A stretch of DNA of 11,451 nucleotides from Pseudomonadota bacterium (GCA_024226105.1 JAAELZ010000039.1:1-11451); one strand, 5' to 3'. Numbered from the stretch's first letter, positions 1 through 7,629 are shown. The notes: generated from the sequence alone by a model not told the origin. Translations and numbers: made by a program.

Positions 1-1050
1 ACGATCATACTTGAGCTCCGGCAGGGTTTCACCAACATGCTTCTTGAGCAATTCAACCGGCGCCTGGTTCGCGGGCGTTTCCAGCCCGCCAAATTCTACG
101 ATGCCCGCACAACGAATACGGCCGTCCATGGGCGTAATCACAAATTTCCCGGCCGTCAGCATCATCGTACAGGCCGGCATGGCCGACGGATTGACCAGCT
201 CAATATGGTAACCCCGCTCGGATTCCCTTGGCACCCTGCCCCCCCGCTTCTCCAGCAGCATTTTCGACCAGACCCCGGCTGCGACAACCACCTTATCACA
301 TCCAATGACACCGTTCGCGGTTTTGACCCCTCTCAACGTGCCCTGCTGATGAACAATTTCTTCAACTTCACCGATAAGCAACTCACCGCCCTGCTTTGTC
401 ACGTGTGTTGCAAGATCGATCACATATCGTTCCGGATCACTTACCCGGCCATGATCACCCAGGCGGATCGCAAATTTGTTCTTGCCCGCAAACATCGGCT
501 CGTAATCTCCAAAGACCTGGCCATCCATTTCATCCCATGCAAAGCCTTTATCGCGACGCAGCGACCAGGCAAATGCGTCTTTCTCAAACGCGGCCCGATT
601 CTCATAAACAAACACGTAATCACTGGCATGTATCCACTTTTCAGCACCTGTGCCGTCGGCAAGTTTGCGATGCTGATCGATACTGTTTTGCAGCAAAGGG
701 GCCAGCGCGTCGGCGACCTGCCTTGCATTCCGGGCGTTGGCGCGCAGCGTATAACGAATCAGCCAGGGCAACATTTTGGGTAAATAAGGCCAATGCACAA
801 ATAAAGGGCTGTCAGGGCGCAGCAGCATTCCGGGTGCATTTTTAATCAGGCCGGGCGAGTTAACCGGCACCACCCCGCTGGACACCAGTATCCCGCCATT
901 GCCATAAGAGGTTCCACCCGCCGGCCCTTCTTTGTCGATGAGCACCACATCATAACCATCACGCTGCAGGTGAATCGCCGCCGATACCCCGACGATCCCG
1001 GCGCCGATGATGACGACTTTTTTTCTTTTGGAGTTTTTTGTCTGTGTCAT
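1..1050 (-). CDS. DadA-like FAD-dependent amino-acid dehydrogenase/oxidase (C-terminus cut off)
   Basis: This reading frame is open from an ATG at 1050 to the left edge, giving 350 residues without a stop. A TAA lies immediately upstream in frame, so this is the longest possible start; no good Shine-Dalgarno is visible. The protein belongs to the DAO/DadA flavoprotein family. The N-terminus has the Rossmann motif VVIIGAGIVGVSAA (residues 12-25), an acidic D39 at the end of the second strand that should bind the FAD ribose, and a TSYGNGG stretch (47-53) typical of the second FAD contact. A second FAD-binding segment, KVVVAAGVWS, lies near residue 263-272. Family members are usually about 410-430 residues, so roughly 60-80 are missing. 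They oxidise D-amino acids, glycine or N-substituted amino acids to 2-oxo acids, often at the inner membrane face. The gene lies downstream of the ThDP enzyme on the same strand, 182 bp away, and is probably cotranscribed. The exact substrate cannot be read from the sequence. Confidence 0.9.
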   Translation of the reverse strand, partial: MTQTKNSKRKKVVIIGAGIVGVSAAIHLQRDGYDVVLIDKEGPAGGTSYGNGGILVSSGVVPVNSPGLIKNAPGMLLRPDSPLFVHWPYLPKMLPWLIRYTLRANARNARQVADALAPLLQNSIDQHRKLADGTGAEKWIHASDYVFVYENRAAFEKDAFAWSLRRDKGFAWDEMDGQVFGDYEPMFAGKNKFAIRLGDHGRVSDPERYVIDLATHVTKQGGELLIGEVEEIVHQQGTLRGVKTANGVIGCDKVVVAAGVWSKMLLEKRGGRVPRESERGYHIELVNPSAMPACTMMLTAGKFVITPMDGRIRCAGIVEFGGLETPANQAPVELLKKHVGETLPELKYDR

Positions 1051-1088
1051 TTAGATGTGTTTGGCTTTATGTTCCTGCACGCATGGCC

Positions 1089-1205
1089 TCCTCCTTTAAC
1101 AAAGGGGGACTGAGGGGGATTTGAAATGCTGAAGAAAACCCGGACAATTCAACCTTTGTTTTGCCCGTGACAAATCTCCCCTGACCCCTCTTTGATAAAG
1201 AGGGG
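1089..1205 (-). repeat. Bipartite inverted-repeat element, copy A (BIME/MITE-like)
   Basis: Two hairpins face each other. The left one has 9-bp arms at 1089-1097 and 1101-1109, with one T-G mismatch and loop AAC. The right one has perfect 9-bp arms at 1185-1193 and 1197-1205 with loop GAT. Inside them lie the tails CTGAGGGGGATTT and AAATCTCCCCTGA, separated by about 49 bp of unique sequence. Read on the minus strand, the order of ends matches copies B (8477-8591) and C (10414-10531), so A is inserted in the opposite orientation. It fills most of the gap between the ThDP gene and the DadA-like gene. No T-run follows either stem, so it is not a typical intrinsic terminator, though the RNA hairpins could affect message stability. 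Confidence 0.85.
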
Positions 1206-1232
1206 AATTATTGTGAAACCCCGGCTCCAGAA

Positions 1233-2936
1233 TCATGCTACCCACTCACTCACCGGTGCCTCGGTATCCTGTAGCGGCTGGCTGATAATATCAACCAGGG
1301 TCGGGCCATCAAATTCAATCGCCTGCTTAAGCACGCCCGCTAATTCCGCCGGATCTTCCACCCGCCAGCTCCTGACGCCAAACGATTCTGCCACAGCCGC
1401 GTGATCGGTGCGGTTAAAATCGACACTATAGTAACGCTTTTCAAAACCGGATTTTTGCCCTGCCTTTATCCAGCCATAAACGCCATTGGAAAAAACGATA
1501 AAGGTAATGGGCAAATTGTAACGCGTCACGGTCTCAAGTTCCCCGACGGTAAAGCCAAAGCTACCATCACCCATGGCGGCAATCACCTTGGCATCCGGGC
1601 GGCCAAATTGGGCACCGATGGCCGCCGAAAGGCTATAACCCAGCGCGCCGTGCGCACGATTACTAATAAAATAGCGGCCGGCCAGCGGTGTCTGATAAAA
1701 CGCCGAAAAATAGGGGCAGGGTGTTCCCGGATCGGCGACAATAATGGCATCGGGCGGCAACAGTTTATTCAGCTCAGCCACCGTGCGTTCAGGTTTGATC
1801 GGTTGATCATTGCTGGCGGCCAGAACATGGAAAGCATCAAACTTTATTTTTAAAGCGCTTGCGACCCGCCCGGCGCCACCGAAATCAACCGCCGCATTCT
1901 GCGGCTGTTCAAGTTCCCGGCACAGGCTCTCCAGCGCCAGCCTTGCATCAGATACCACCGCCACATCGGTTTTATAGTTCGCAGAGATGGCCATCGGGTC
2001 GGAGTCAATGTGCACTATTTTTGTATCGCGCGTCGGTGAGCGCCAACGCTCAGTGGTAACCGAACCCGCCCGGCAACCTATGTATACAATAAGATCGGCT
2101 TCATCAACCACCGCGCGGGTTGCCGGAACACCACCGTTAGAACCCACCACGCCGAGATGATTAGGATGACCGTCCGCCAAACTGCCCTGGCCACTGACCG
2201 TGGTGGCTACAATGAGATTGCATTTTTCTGCTATTTCCTGCAATACCGCTTCCGCGCCCGCGAGCACGATGCCACCGCCACAAATGATCACCGGCCTGGA
2301 CGAAGCAAGCAGTGCTTTCACGGCCAATTTAACGGATTGCGGATCCGGCCCGCTACGCCAGGCGGGGTAATGAGTGAATTCGGGCTGAGCCCAGATTTCT
2401 GCTTCATCAACCGGTGCTTTTTGTACATCAAAAGGCAGCCCTAAATGCGTCGCACCCGGTGTACCGGTAGTCATGGCGCGAAATGCACCGCGCACCATGT
2501 TCGGCAATCTTTGCGCCAGATCAATCAGGCCGTTGTATTTTGTCAACGGACGAAACAGGCTCTCCTGATCAAGCTCTGTTAGCGGGTAGCGCCCGCGCGA
2601 AGTCATCGCCACATCTGAGGTAATCGACAAAATCGGTATGCAGGATTCATTGGCTTCGACCACACCCGGCAGAATATAGGTTGCCCCGCCCCCGCTCGGC
2701 CCTTCGCAAACACCCACCCTCCCGGTCACCCGGGCATAACCATCGGCCATGTACGCGGCACAACGCTCATCGCGGGTCAGGATATGTGACATGCCGTGAT
2801 CAAGGCGATGCAAGGCATCATAAAACGGCAGGGTAGTATCCCCGCAGAGACCAAAAATGTGCTTTACACCGTGCGCCTGCAACATATGCACCATTGCTTC
2901 GGCACCGCTTATTGTTGAATTCTGTTGATCAGCCAT
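1233..2936 (-). CDS. ThDP-dependent enzyme of the acetolactate synthase/2-oxo acid decarboxylase superfamily
   Basis: The 567-residue product has the normal length and three-domain order of this superfamily. The N-terminal pyrimidine-binding domain (about 8-175) carries the catalytic glutamate, E57, in TRDERCAAYMADGYAR, which activates the thiamine cofactor. The central domain (about 195-345) contains the typical IVHIDSDP segment (307-314). The C-terminal pyrophosphate domain (about 375-555) has the Mg/ThDP motif from GDGS (456-459) to N484 (FSNGVYGW). The enzyme is cytoplasmic and should act on a 2-oxo acid or a related carbonyl compound, by decarboxylation or carboligation. The usual SGPGATN stretch reads SGGGATY (81-87), so it is probably not a housekeeping acetolactate synthase. 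No small regulatory subunit gene is adjacent. The ATG at 2936 is preceded by a weak TTTTGAG. The gene diverges from the GntR regulator across a region with two identical palindromes and is probably controlled by it. Acetolactate synthase or sulfoacetaldehyde acetyltransferase labels are possible from automatic annotation, but the sequence does not decide the substrate. Confidence 0.9.
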   Translation of the reverse strand: MADQQNSTISGAEAMVHMLQAHGVKHIFGLCGDTTLPFYDALHRLDHGMSHILTRDERCAAYMADGYARVTGRVGVCEGPSGGGATYILPGVVEANESCIPILSITSDVAMTSRGRYPLTELDQESLFRPLTKYNGLIDLAQRLPNMVRGAFRAMTTGTPGATHLGLPFDVQKAPVDEAEIWAQPEFTHYPAWRSGPDPQSVKLAVKALLASSRPVIICGGGIVLAGAEAVLQEIAEKCNLIVATTVSGQGSLADGHPNHLGVVGSNGGVPATRAVVDEADLIVYIGCRAGSVTTERWRSPTRDTKIVHIDSDPMAISANYKTDVAVVSDARLALESLCRELEQPQNAAVDFGGAGRVASALKIKFDAFHVLAASNDQPIKPERTVAELNKLLPPDAIIVADPGTPCPYFSAFYQTPLAGRYFISNRAHGALGYSLSAAIGAQFGRPDAKVIAAMGDGSFGFTVGELETVTRYNLPITFIVFSNGVYGWIKAGQKSGFEKRYYSVDFNRTDHAAVAESFGVRSWRVEDPAELAGVLKQAIEFDGPTLVDIISQPLQDTEAPVSEWVA

Positions 2937-2962
2937 CTCAAAATTATTACTAATCCATAATT

Positions 2963-2970
2963 ATTGTATA
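2963..2970. promoter_or_regulatory. Partial operator half-site next to the left palindrome
   Basis: ATTGTATA repeats the first eight bases of the full palindrome at 2975-2986, offset by exactly 12 bp. The second half is degenerate (TAGT in place of CAAT). It may be an auxiliary weak site for the GntR regulator, but the region is AT-rich and chance is possible. Confidence 0.35.
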
Positions 2971-2974
2971 TAGT

Positions 2975-2986
2975 ATTGTATACAAT
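2975..2986. promoter_or_regulatory. Probable GntR operator, left copy
   Basis: ATTGTATACAAT is a perfect 12-bp palindrome, 38 bp upstream of the ThDP enzyme start. The GTATAC core fits the GT...AC half-sites bound by GntR-family regulators. An identical 12-mer lies at 3069-3080, with centres 94 bp apart (close to nine helical turns). Read on the minus strand, its TACAAT resembles a -10 hexamer, so a repressor bound here would likely block transcription of the ThDP gene. That the neighbouring regulator binds here is inference from position and symmetry. Confidence 0.7.
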
Positions 2987-3020
2987 TAATCACAAATCAA
3001 GTGGCAAGATGCCTGACACA

Positions 3021-3030
3021 CACAATTGTG
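3021..3030. promoter_or_regulatory. Central palindrome in the divergent control region
   Basis: CACAATTGTG is a perfect 10-bp palindrome. Its centre lies 45 bp from the left operator centre and 49 bp from the right one. It shares the ATTGT half with those operators but in different spacing. It could be an extra regulator site; function is unproven. Confidence 0.3.
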
Positions 3031-3055
3031 AGGCCAATTTGTAATTATTAAGTTG

Positions 3056-3067
3056 ATTGAATTCAAT
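3056..3067. promoter_or_regulatory. Accessory palindrome beside the right operator
   Basis: ATTGAATTCAAT is a perfect 12-bp palindrome that keeps the outer ATTG and CAAT of the operator at 3069-3080 and differs only in its four central bases. The two are separated by one base, with centres 13 bp apart. It may be a second, weaker site bound by the same regulator. Confidence 0.4.
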
Positions 3068-3068
3068 T

Positions 3069-3080
3069 ATTGTATACAAT
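3069..3080. promoter_or_regulatory. Probable GntR operator, right copy
   Basis: ATTGTATACAAT, the same perfect palindrome as at 2975-2986, lies 35 bp before the regulator's ATG and overlaps the candidate -10 box of its promoter. The regulator therefore probably represses its own gene from this site. Confidence 0.7.
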
Positions 3081-3115
3081 GTATCGCAATCAAGCTTCCA
3101 TTGAACCTCAGCATT

Positions 3116-3796
3116 ATGGGCCAAACCAGGGCTAAAAAAACCAATCGAGCCGAGCACCTTTATCAGGTCGTTAAAGATATGGCGATTGCGTTCGAGTTCA
3201 AACCCGGTGAACGCATCAATGAGGTGTCTCTCGCCGCGAGCTTAGAGGCCAGCAGAACACCACTGCGAGAAGCACTGAACCGGCTGGTTTCGGAAGGTTT
3301 TCTGACCTCAAAGCGGGGGCGCGGGTTTTTCTGTCGCGACCTCAAACCACGAGAAATTTTTGAACTGTACCAGTTCCGCGCGATCCTCGAATCGGCTGCC
3401 GTCCGCTTGACCTGCGAGCTGGCAACGGAAGAAGAAGTCCGGCAGCTGGAGCTATTCCTGGCCGACACCGGGCCCGCTGAAAACGGGCGCAGCAGTGAAC
3501 AACTGGTCGATCTGGATGAACATTTTCATTGTCAGATCATGAAGCTGGGGCGCAATACCGAGATGCAACGCACGCTTGAGAACATCAATGCGCGGATTCG
3601 ATATTTTCGCTGGGTGGATATGGATTCAAAACGCGAAACCACCCAGGGGGAACATAAAAAAATAGTCGAGGCGATACTGGCACGCGATACCGGGCTGGCT
3701 ATGTCACGAATGAACAAACATATCCAAAGGCGCCTTGACCAGATTACGGATGCGGTTAAGGAAAGCTACTCCCGAATATATGTGGGGAAGTGCTGA
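3116..3796 (+). CDS. GntR-family transcriptional regulator with FCD ligand-binding domain
   Basis: The 226-residue product has an N-terminal winged helix-turn-helix (about 11-75) with the GntR signature SRTPLREALNRLVSEGFL (46-63), followed by an all-helical FCD domain (about 78-212). The FCD metal/ligand residues are present: D134 and H138 in DEHFH, H180 in GEHKKI and H202 in NKHI. Such regulators bind organic acids, amino acids or sugar acids and usually act as repressors. The ATG at 3116 is chosen over an in-frame TTG at 3053, because the longer form would start inside the promoter and operator and add 21 residues with no counterpart in the family. No clear Shine-Dalgarno is seen. The gene diverges from the ThDP enzyme gene and precedes the racemase-family gene by 173 bp, so it probably controls both directions. 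Confidence 0.92.
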   Translation: MGQTRAKKTNRAEHLYQVVKDMAIAFEFKPGERINEVSLAASLEASRTPLREALNRLVSEGFLTSKRGRGFFCRDLKPREIFELYQFRAILESAAVRLTCELATEEEVRQLELFLADTGPAENGRSSEQLVDLDEHFHCQIMKLGRNTEMQRTLENINARIRYFRWVDMDSKRETTQGEHKKIVEAILARDTGLAMSRMNKHIQRRLDQITDAVKESYSRIYVGKC

Positions 3797-3857
3797 TCAA
3801 ATCATGAGCTTACATCTCGCACCTCAAAATCCTGCTCTCGGCGTTATAAATCTTCGC

Positions 3858-3872
3858 AATAGCCGTGCTATT
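3858..3872. other. Short hairpin in the gntR-racemase gap
   Basis: AATAGC and GCTATT form a perfect 6-bp stem around a 3-nt loop (CGT), midway in the 173-bp gap between the regulator and the racemase-family gene. The stem is weak and no T-run follows directly, so it is unlikely to be a terminator. No copy of the operator and no strong promoter is visible in this gap, which fits cotranscription of the two genes. Confidence 0.3.
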
Positions 3873-3969
3873 ACGTTCAATTTATGCCTTGATAGCAGAA
3901 TTTTCAGCCACCATCTGCTTCGCACAGATCTAATCAGCACTTCCCTGGCAAGCTCACTGGACGATAACC

Positions 3970-4695
3970 ATGAATGAAACTAACTCAATCGCCCGGGGCG
4001 GTAAAACGGTTTATGGCGCATCGGTGGGCATATTAATGCTCGAAACCCGTTTTCCCAGGATACCGGGAGATATCGGCAACGCGGCCACCTGGCCGTTTCC
4101 GGTTTTATATAAAGTGGTTCGAGGCGCCACTCCGGATAAAGTTGTGCGCCAGGGCGCCAGGGGCTTACTGGACCACTTCATCAGCGCCGCGAAAGAACTG
4201 GTGGCGGATGGCGCAGACGGCATTACCACCAACTGTGGGTTCCTGACCCTGTTTCAGGATGAACTGGCCACCGCGGTAGATGTGCCGGTAGCCACATCCT
4301 CTTTGTTACAGGTGCCCCTGATACAAAAACTATTACCACCCGGTAAAAAAGTAGCTGTCCTCACCATTTCAAAATCCACCCTGACTGAAAAACACCTTTT
4401 GGCAGCCGGCGTTCCTTTAGGCACCGCTATCATGGGCACCGACCAGGGGCAGGAATTTACCCGCGCAATACTGGACGATGAAATGGAGCTGAATATCAGC
4501 AAGGCAAGAAGCGACCTGCTTGATGCCGGTCAGCAATTGATGCAATCACACCCGGATACCGGTGCGGTTGTACTGGAATGCACCAATATGGTGCCTTACG
4601 CGGCCGACCTACGCACTGCCCTGGGAGTGCCGGTTTATAGTATTTACAGCTTCGTGAGCTGGTTTCAGGCCGGCCTGCTTCCGCGTCGTTTTTGA
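3970..4695 (+). CDS. Asp/Glu/hydantoin racemase superfamily protein
   Basis: The 241-residue product has the size and two-cysteine layout of cofactor-independent racemases. C89 lies in TTNCGF at the end of a strand, and C204 lies in VLECTNM. In this superfamily (aspartate, glutamate and hydantoin racemases, maleate isomerase) such a cysteine pair acts as acid and base on the two faces of the substrate. The N-terminal stretch VGILMLETRFPRIPGDIGN (19-37) identifies a subgroup often labelled only as Asp/Glu racemase family. The start at 3970 is the first ATG of the frame that keeps this N-terminal strand; the ribosome site is poor. The protein is likely cytoplasmic. Beside a D-amino-acid-type dehydrogenase and a GntR regulator, it may interconvert enantiomers of the pathway's amino acid. 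Hydantoin racemase or isomerase activity is equally open. Confidence 0.85.
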   Translation: MNETNSIARGGKTVYGASVGILMLETRFPRIPGDIGNAATWPFPVLYKVVRGATPDKVVRQGARGLLDHFISAAKELVADGADGITTNCGFLTLFQDELATAVDVPVATSSLLQVPLIQKLLPPGKKVAVLTISKSTLTEKHLLAAGVPLGTAIMGTDQGQEFTRAILDDEMELNISKARSDLLDAGQQLMQSHPDTGAVVLECTNMVPYAADLRTALGVPVYSIYSFVSWFQAGLLPRRF

Positions 4696-4781
4696 ATTAA
4701 GCCTCCTCCTCATACTCAAAAGTCATTACGAGCAAAGCATGGCATAACGGGAGTTCGAAGAGGGCTGCAGGGCTTCACTAC

Positions 4782-6644
4782 TTAGCCGGGAAGCTCGATC
4801 AGTGCGACCGCATAAAATGAATACAGGCCCAGTAAAAATGGACCCATCGCGAGCAAGCTCAGCCAGCTTGTGTTCAATTTATGCGCATACATCACGGTCA
4901 GGGTACCCAGCATGGGCAGGAATACCAGCAAATACCGCCCCTGGGTTTGAAAGCTCTGCTCCCAGTTATTTATAATCGCGGCCATGGTAAGGCCGGCCAT
5001 CGCGGCGAGCACCGAAAGTACGGACATTCGAGCCATGCCATCACCCCTGATAAAAACCAGCATGATTACGTATAGAAAAAATAAAACAATGGATGCACTT
5101 GCCAGAATGTAATGGCGATCCGGGCTTAAGTACTGCGTGTAACCATAAGCCCCAAGGGCGGTATAAAACGTGCGCCTGGCCCAATCCATTTCAACAAGCA
5201 TTTTCTCCAGGCTCACACCCCGCTCACGTAGGCGCAGGGTTACATCCAGTTCATCCAGGGGAGTAGAAGGCTTAAAGCGCTTTTTCGCGGTGATTTCCTG
5301 ACAATCGGCAACCTTTTGCGCTGTGGCAAAATCATTCACCGCGTGCCGTGATGCCTCCCAGCTTAAAAACAGGGAGGTGCCCAACACCAGCGCCAGAATA
5401 ACTGGCAATGTGTGTTGCATGTCCGGCAGCCGCCGATTGAGCAGCCACCAGGACGCACCCAGCATCAACAATAGAATCGGGTAAAACATGAAATTCAATT
5501 TAACCCAGTACTGCATCGCAACAATCAGGCTGATACCCAATACCCAAAATACCGTTCCCGGCGGGCGTTCACCATTGAGTAATTGACGCAACATACTCTG
5601 CGGCACGAAAAGCTGATAGGCTGCGAGCGCCACGGCAAAAAGCGAAAGTGCATCCGAGTTATAGTAAGCGAACAGGTACCATGCTTGCGGGGTCAGCAAC
5701 AACGGTAAAAACAAATACCGCGCGCGCACCTGGCGAAAAGCCAGCAAGGCAAGAATGAACAGTAACGCAGCATTAAAATACCGCAGCTTGAGGTAGTCAG
5801 GTCCGGGAATAAATTCAATCAGCTGCAGGTAACGCCCGCCAACATAATAGGCGATTTCACGTTTATCCAGACGCGAAATACCATAATCGGAGTAGGTATA
5901 TCGCGCCTCCTGTGAGCAGACCTCGGGCGGCACATAATGATTTGCATAATACTGAGCATCATAAATATGTACGAATTCATCCGGGTGTGAATTCGGGCTG
6001 GAGACCGTCGCAATGGCCAACGCTGAACCGGCCGCCAGTAAAAGGCCCGCCGGCACCCAGCGCAAATTCTCGAATAACCAGGGTAGCCTGTAAACCAGGC
6101 TCAACAGTAACAGCGCCAGCAACACCGATTGCGCGACAATCAGACCCGGTTCGGGTTGCGCGCCTGCTTTCGGGAAATCCATTTGAAATTGAGCATTGCT
6201 ACCTGTTGACTCAAAAGCAAGGCCCGATTTACGGCTCAGGTTTCCGATATCCTCGTTTTCCCGCAGCAGCGAAAACGCTTCAGGGCTATCGAAGATAACG
6301 GCCTCTGAATGGAGTGAATGAAAACTAATTTCAGCTATTTTCGTTCTTATGCCTTTAAGGAAGCCCGGATCAATTCGCAGCTGCTCAATTCGCGACAACG
6401 CAATGGGCATCGGTAAAATATGGTGGTTTTTATACTGACCGACATACAGGGTCGCGGTTTTACTTTCTGACCAGGAAGGATCTTCTGCGGTGGTCCAGTA
6501 AACCGTTATATAGGTTGAATGGTTGTTGCTGACATCGATGCGCATAAAAGAGTATGCCGCGAGTTTTTGCAACATAAAAAAACTCAGTGCAAACAGTGCG
6601 GCAAACACCAGCCAATAACGCGTTTTACCGGCGAACCAATGCAT
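4782..6644 (-). CDS. DUF2142-type polytopic membrane protein
   Basis: The 620-residue product begins with a membrane segment (about 10-30), followed by an extracytoplasmic domain (about 31-165) and then many hydrophobic helices to the C-terminus. The family hallmarks are present: SHPDEFVH (219-226) soon after the second and third helices, and TQGRYLLVFLP (567-577) near the end. DUF2142 proteins resemble GT-C glycosyltransferases in overall plan, with an acidic DE motif in the first external loop. A role in transferring sugars to envelope polymers is plausible but not established. The start ATG at 6644 is preceded by AGGAA (6655-6659) ten bases upstream, which overlaps the stop of the flippase-like gene. 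Only 7 bp separate the two genes, so it is the last cistron of a three-gene operon. It converges with the racemase-family gene; no intrinsic terminator is evident in the 86-bp gap at 4696-4781. Confidence 0.85.
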   Translation of the reverse strand: MHWFAGKTRYWLVFAALFALSFFMLQKLAAYSFMRIDVSNNHSTYITVYWTTAEDPSWSESKTATLYVGQYKNHHILPMPIALSRIEQLRIDPGFLKGIRTKIAEISFHSLHSEAVIFDSPEAFSLLRENEDIGNLSRKSGLAFESTGSNAQFQMDFPKAGAQPEPGLIVAQSVLLALLLLSLVYRLPWLFENLRWVPAGLLLAAGSALAIATVSSPNSHPDEFVHIYDAQYYANHYVPPEVCSQEARYTYSDYGISRLDKREIAYYVGGRYLQLIEFIPGPDYLKLRYFNAALLFILALLAFRQVRARYLFLPLLLTPQAWYLFAYYNSDALSLFAVALAAYQLFVPQSMLRQLLNGERPPGTVFWVLGISLIVAMQYWVKLNFMFYPILLLMLGASWWLLNRRLPDMQHTLPVILALVLGTSLFLSWEASRHAVNDFATAQKVADCQEITAKKRFKPSTPLDELDVTLRLRERGVSLEKMLVEMDWARRTFYTALGAYGYTQYLSPDRHYILASASIVLFFLYVIMLVFIRGDGMARMSVLSVLAAMAGLTMAAIINNWEQSFQTQGRYLLVFLPMLGTLTVMYAHKLNTSWLSLLAMGPFLLGLYSFYAVALIELPG

Positions 6645-6651
6645 GATCGGA

Positions 6652-7629
6652 TTATTCCTGTGCGGGCGCCTGAACAGCAGAAGAATCGGTCCTGCGTCGA
6701 AACATCAACACGATGCCGCCCACCACACCTTGCGCGAGGATCATGCCAAAGGAGACAAAGGAAAAGGCCAGCGCCAGTTCCGGTGCGACACCATAAAGCC
6801 CGAAAAAGAAAACGAACACCGATTCACGCAAACCGATGCCATTGATTGAAATGGGTGCTGTCATAATCAGGAAGGACAGAGGAATGATGATAAACATCGC
6901 CACCACAGGCACCTCGATTTGCAATGCTCTGGCGATGATCAGGCAGTGAATCACAGCATTAATCTGAAGTAGCAAAGACAGGCCAACCGCCTTGAGCAAC
7001 ACATCTGAGCGCCCTTCAAATAACTGGAAACCATAATAAAGCTTGCCCATGATGCCGTGGATGATTTTCATCGGCGGGCTACTGCCCCCGGTCAACCGCA
7101 TCAATACCTTGCCGCCAGAGCCGAATACGATCCAGGATAAAGCCAGAATACCTAACATGGCACCCGCCAGGAACAGGCGCAACAGCGGGATTTGTTCGGC
7201 CACTTCGACGGCAAACAGCGAAACCATAAACGCCAATAAAATCAACGCCGAAAGCCCGACAACACGATCAATGAAAACCACGGCAACGGCCCGCGATTTC
7301 CCGGCGCCCAGGCGAAAGCTGTCGTACATACGATACGCATCCCCGCCTATTGTCGATGGCAGGAAGTTATTGAATAGTATGGCAATCGAGAATGACTGTA
7401 CCAGCGTCAGCAATCGGGCCGGAACCCCTAAAGCCGCCAACAGTATCTGCCAACGCCTGGCCGCCAGGAAATAGCCGATAAAAAACATCAAAAAAGCCAA
7501 CATCAGCAAGGCATAGTTCGCCGTTTGGATGGTGTGCCATATTTGCCCAAGGTCAGCACGGCTCAATAACCAGCTTATCAGCCCGATCGAAACCAGCACT
7601 TTAAAAGCAACCAGCGCGAATGCCTTCAT
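6652..7629 (-). CDS. Lysylphosphatidylglycerol synthase TM/UPF0104-type flippase-like membrane protein
   Basis: The 325-residue product is a polytopic inner-membrane protein of the LPG_synthase_TM (PF03706) type, without the cytoplasmic catalytic domain of MprF. Family motifs visible are FNNFLPSTIGGDAYRMY (86-102), FIDRVVGL (119-126) and PISINGIGLRES (259-270). Proteins of this class are proposed lipid-linked-sugar or phospholipid translocases and accessory factors of polysaccharide synthesis. Its ATG overlaps the stop of the acyltransferase gene as ATGA (7626-7629), with no Shine-Dalgarno of its own, so it is probably translated by coupling. It ends 7 bp before the DUF2142 gene. The substrate cannot be told from the sequence. 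Confidence 0.88.
   Translation of the reverse strand: MKAFALVAFKVLVSIGLISWLLSRADLGQIWHTIQTANYALLMLAFLMFFIGYFLAARRWQILLAALGVPARLLTLVQSFSIAILFNNFLPSTIGGDAYRMYDSFRLGAGKSRAVAVVFIDRVVGLSALILLAFMVSLFAVEVAEQIPLLRLFLAGAMLGILALSWIVFGSGGKVLMRLTGGSSPPMKIIHGIMGKLYYGFQLFEGRSDVLLKAVGLSLLLQINAVIHCLIIARALQIEVPVVAMFIIIPLSFLIMTAPISINGIGLRESVFVFFFGLYGVAPELALAFSFVSFGMILAQGVVGGIVLMFRRRTDSSAVQAPAQE

Larger units (their letters stand above)
3053..3080 (+). promoter_or_regulatory. Candidate promoter of the GntR-family gene
   Basis: TTGATT at 3053-3058 (4 of 6 matches to the -35 consensus) and TACAAT at 3075-3080 (5 of 6 matches to the -10 consensus) are 16 bp apart. Transcription would start near 3087, about 29 nt before the ATG at 3116. 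The -10 hexamer is the right half of the operator at 3069-3080, which would give negative autoregulation. Confidence 0.45.

Noticed and set aside
37..845. Plus-strand and alternative-frame open frames across 37-845
   Set aside because: They lie opposite the DadA-like gene, which has a continuous frame with clear FAD motifs. Their translations show no family features.
1185..1205. Perfect GC-rich hairpin as an intrinsic terminator for the ThDP gene
   Set aside because: No T-run follows the stem on either strand, and the same hairpin recurs as the end of a repeat element at two other places.
1233..2936. Assigning the ThDP gene as ilvB or as the arginine-pathway decarboxylase aruI
   Set aside because: There is no adjacent small subunit, the active-site loop differs from acetolactate synthases, and I see no close match to AruI beyond the shared cofactor motifs.
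3053..3115. An in-frame TTG start giving a GntR protein 21 residues longer
   Set aside because: It would place the first codons inside the candidate promoter and operator, add a segment with no GntR resemblance, and lack a ribosome site. The ATG at 3116 gives the normal family length.
3735..3977. An 80-residue plus-strand frame overlapping the end of the regulator and the start of the racemase-family gene
   Set aside because: It overlaps both genes in another frame, has no ribosome site, and resembles no protein I recognise.
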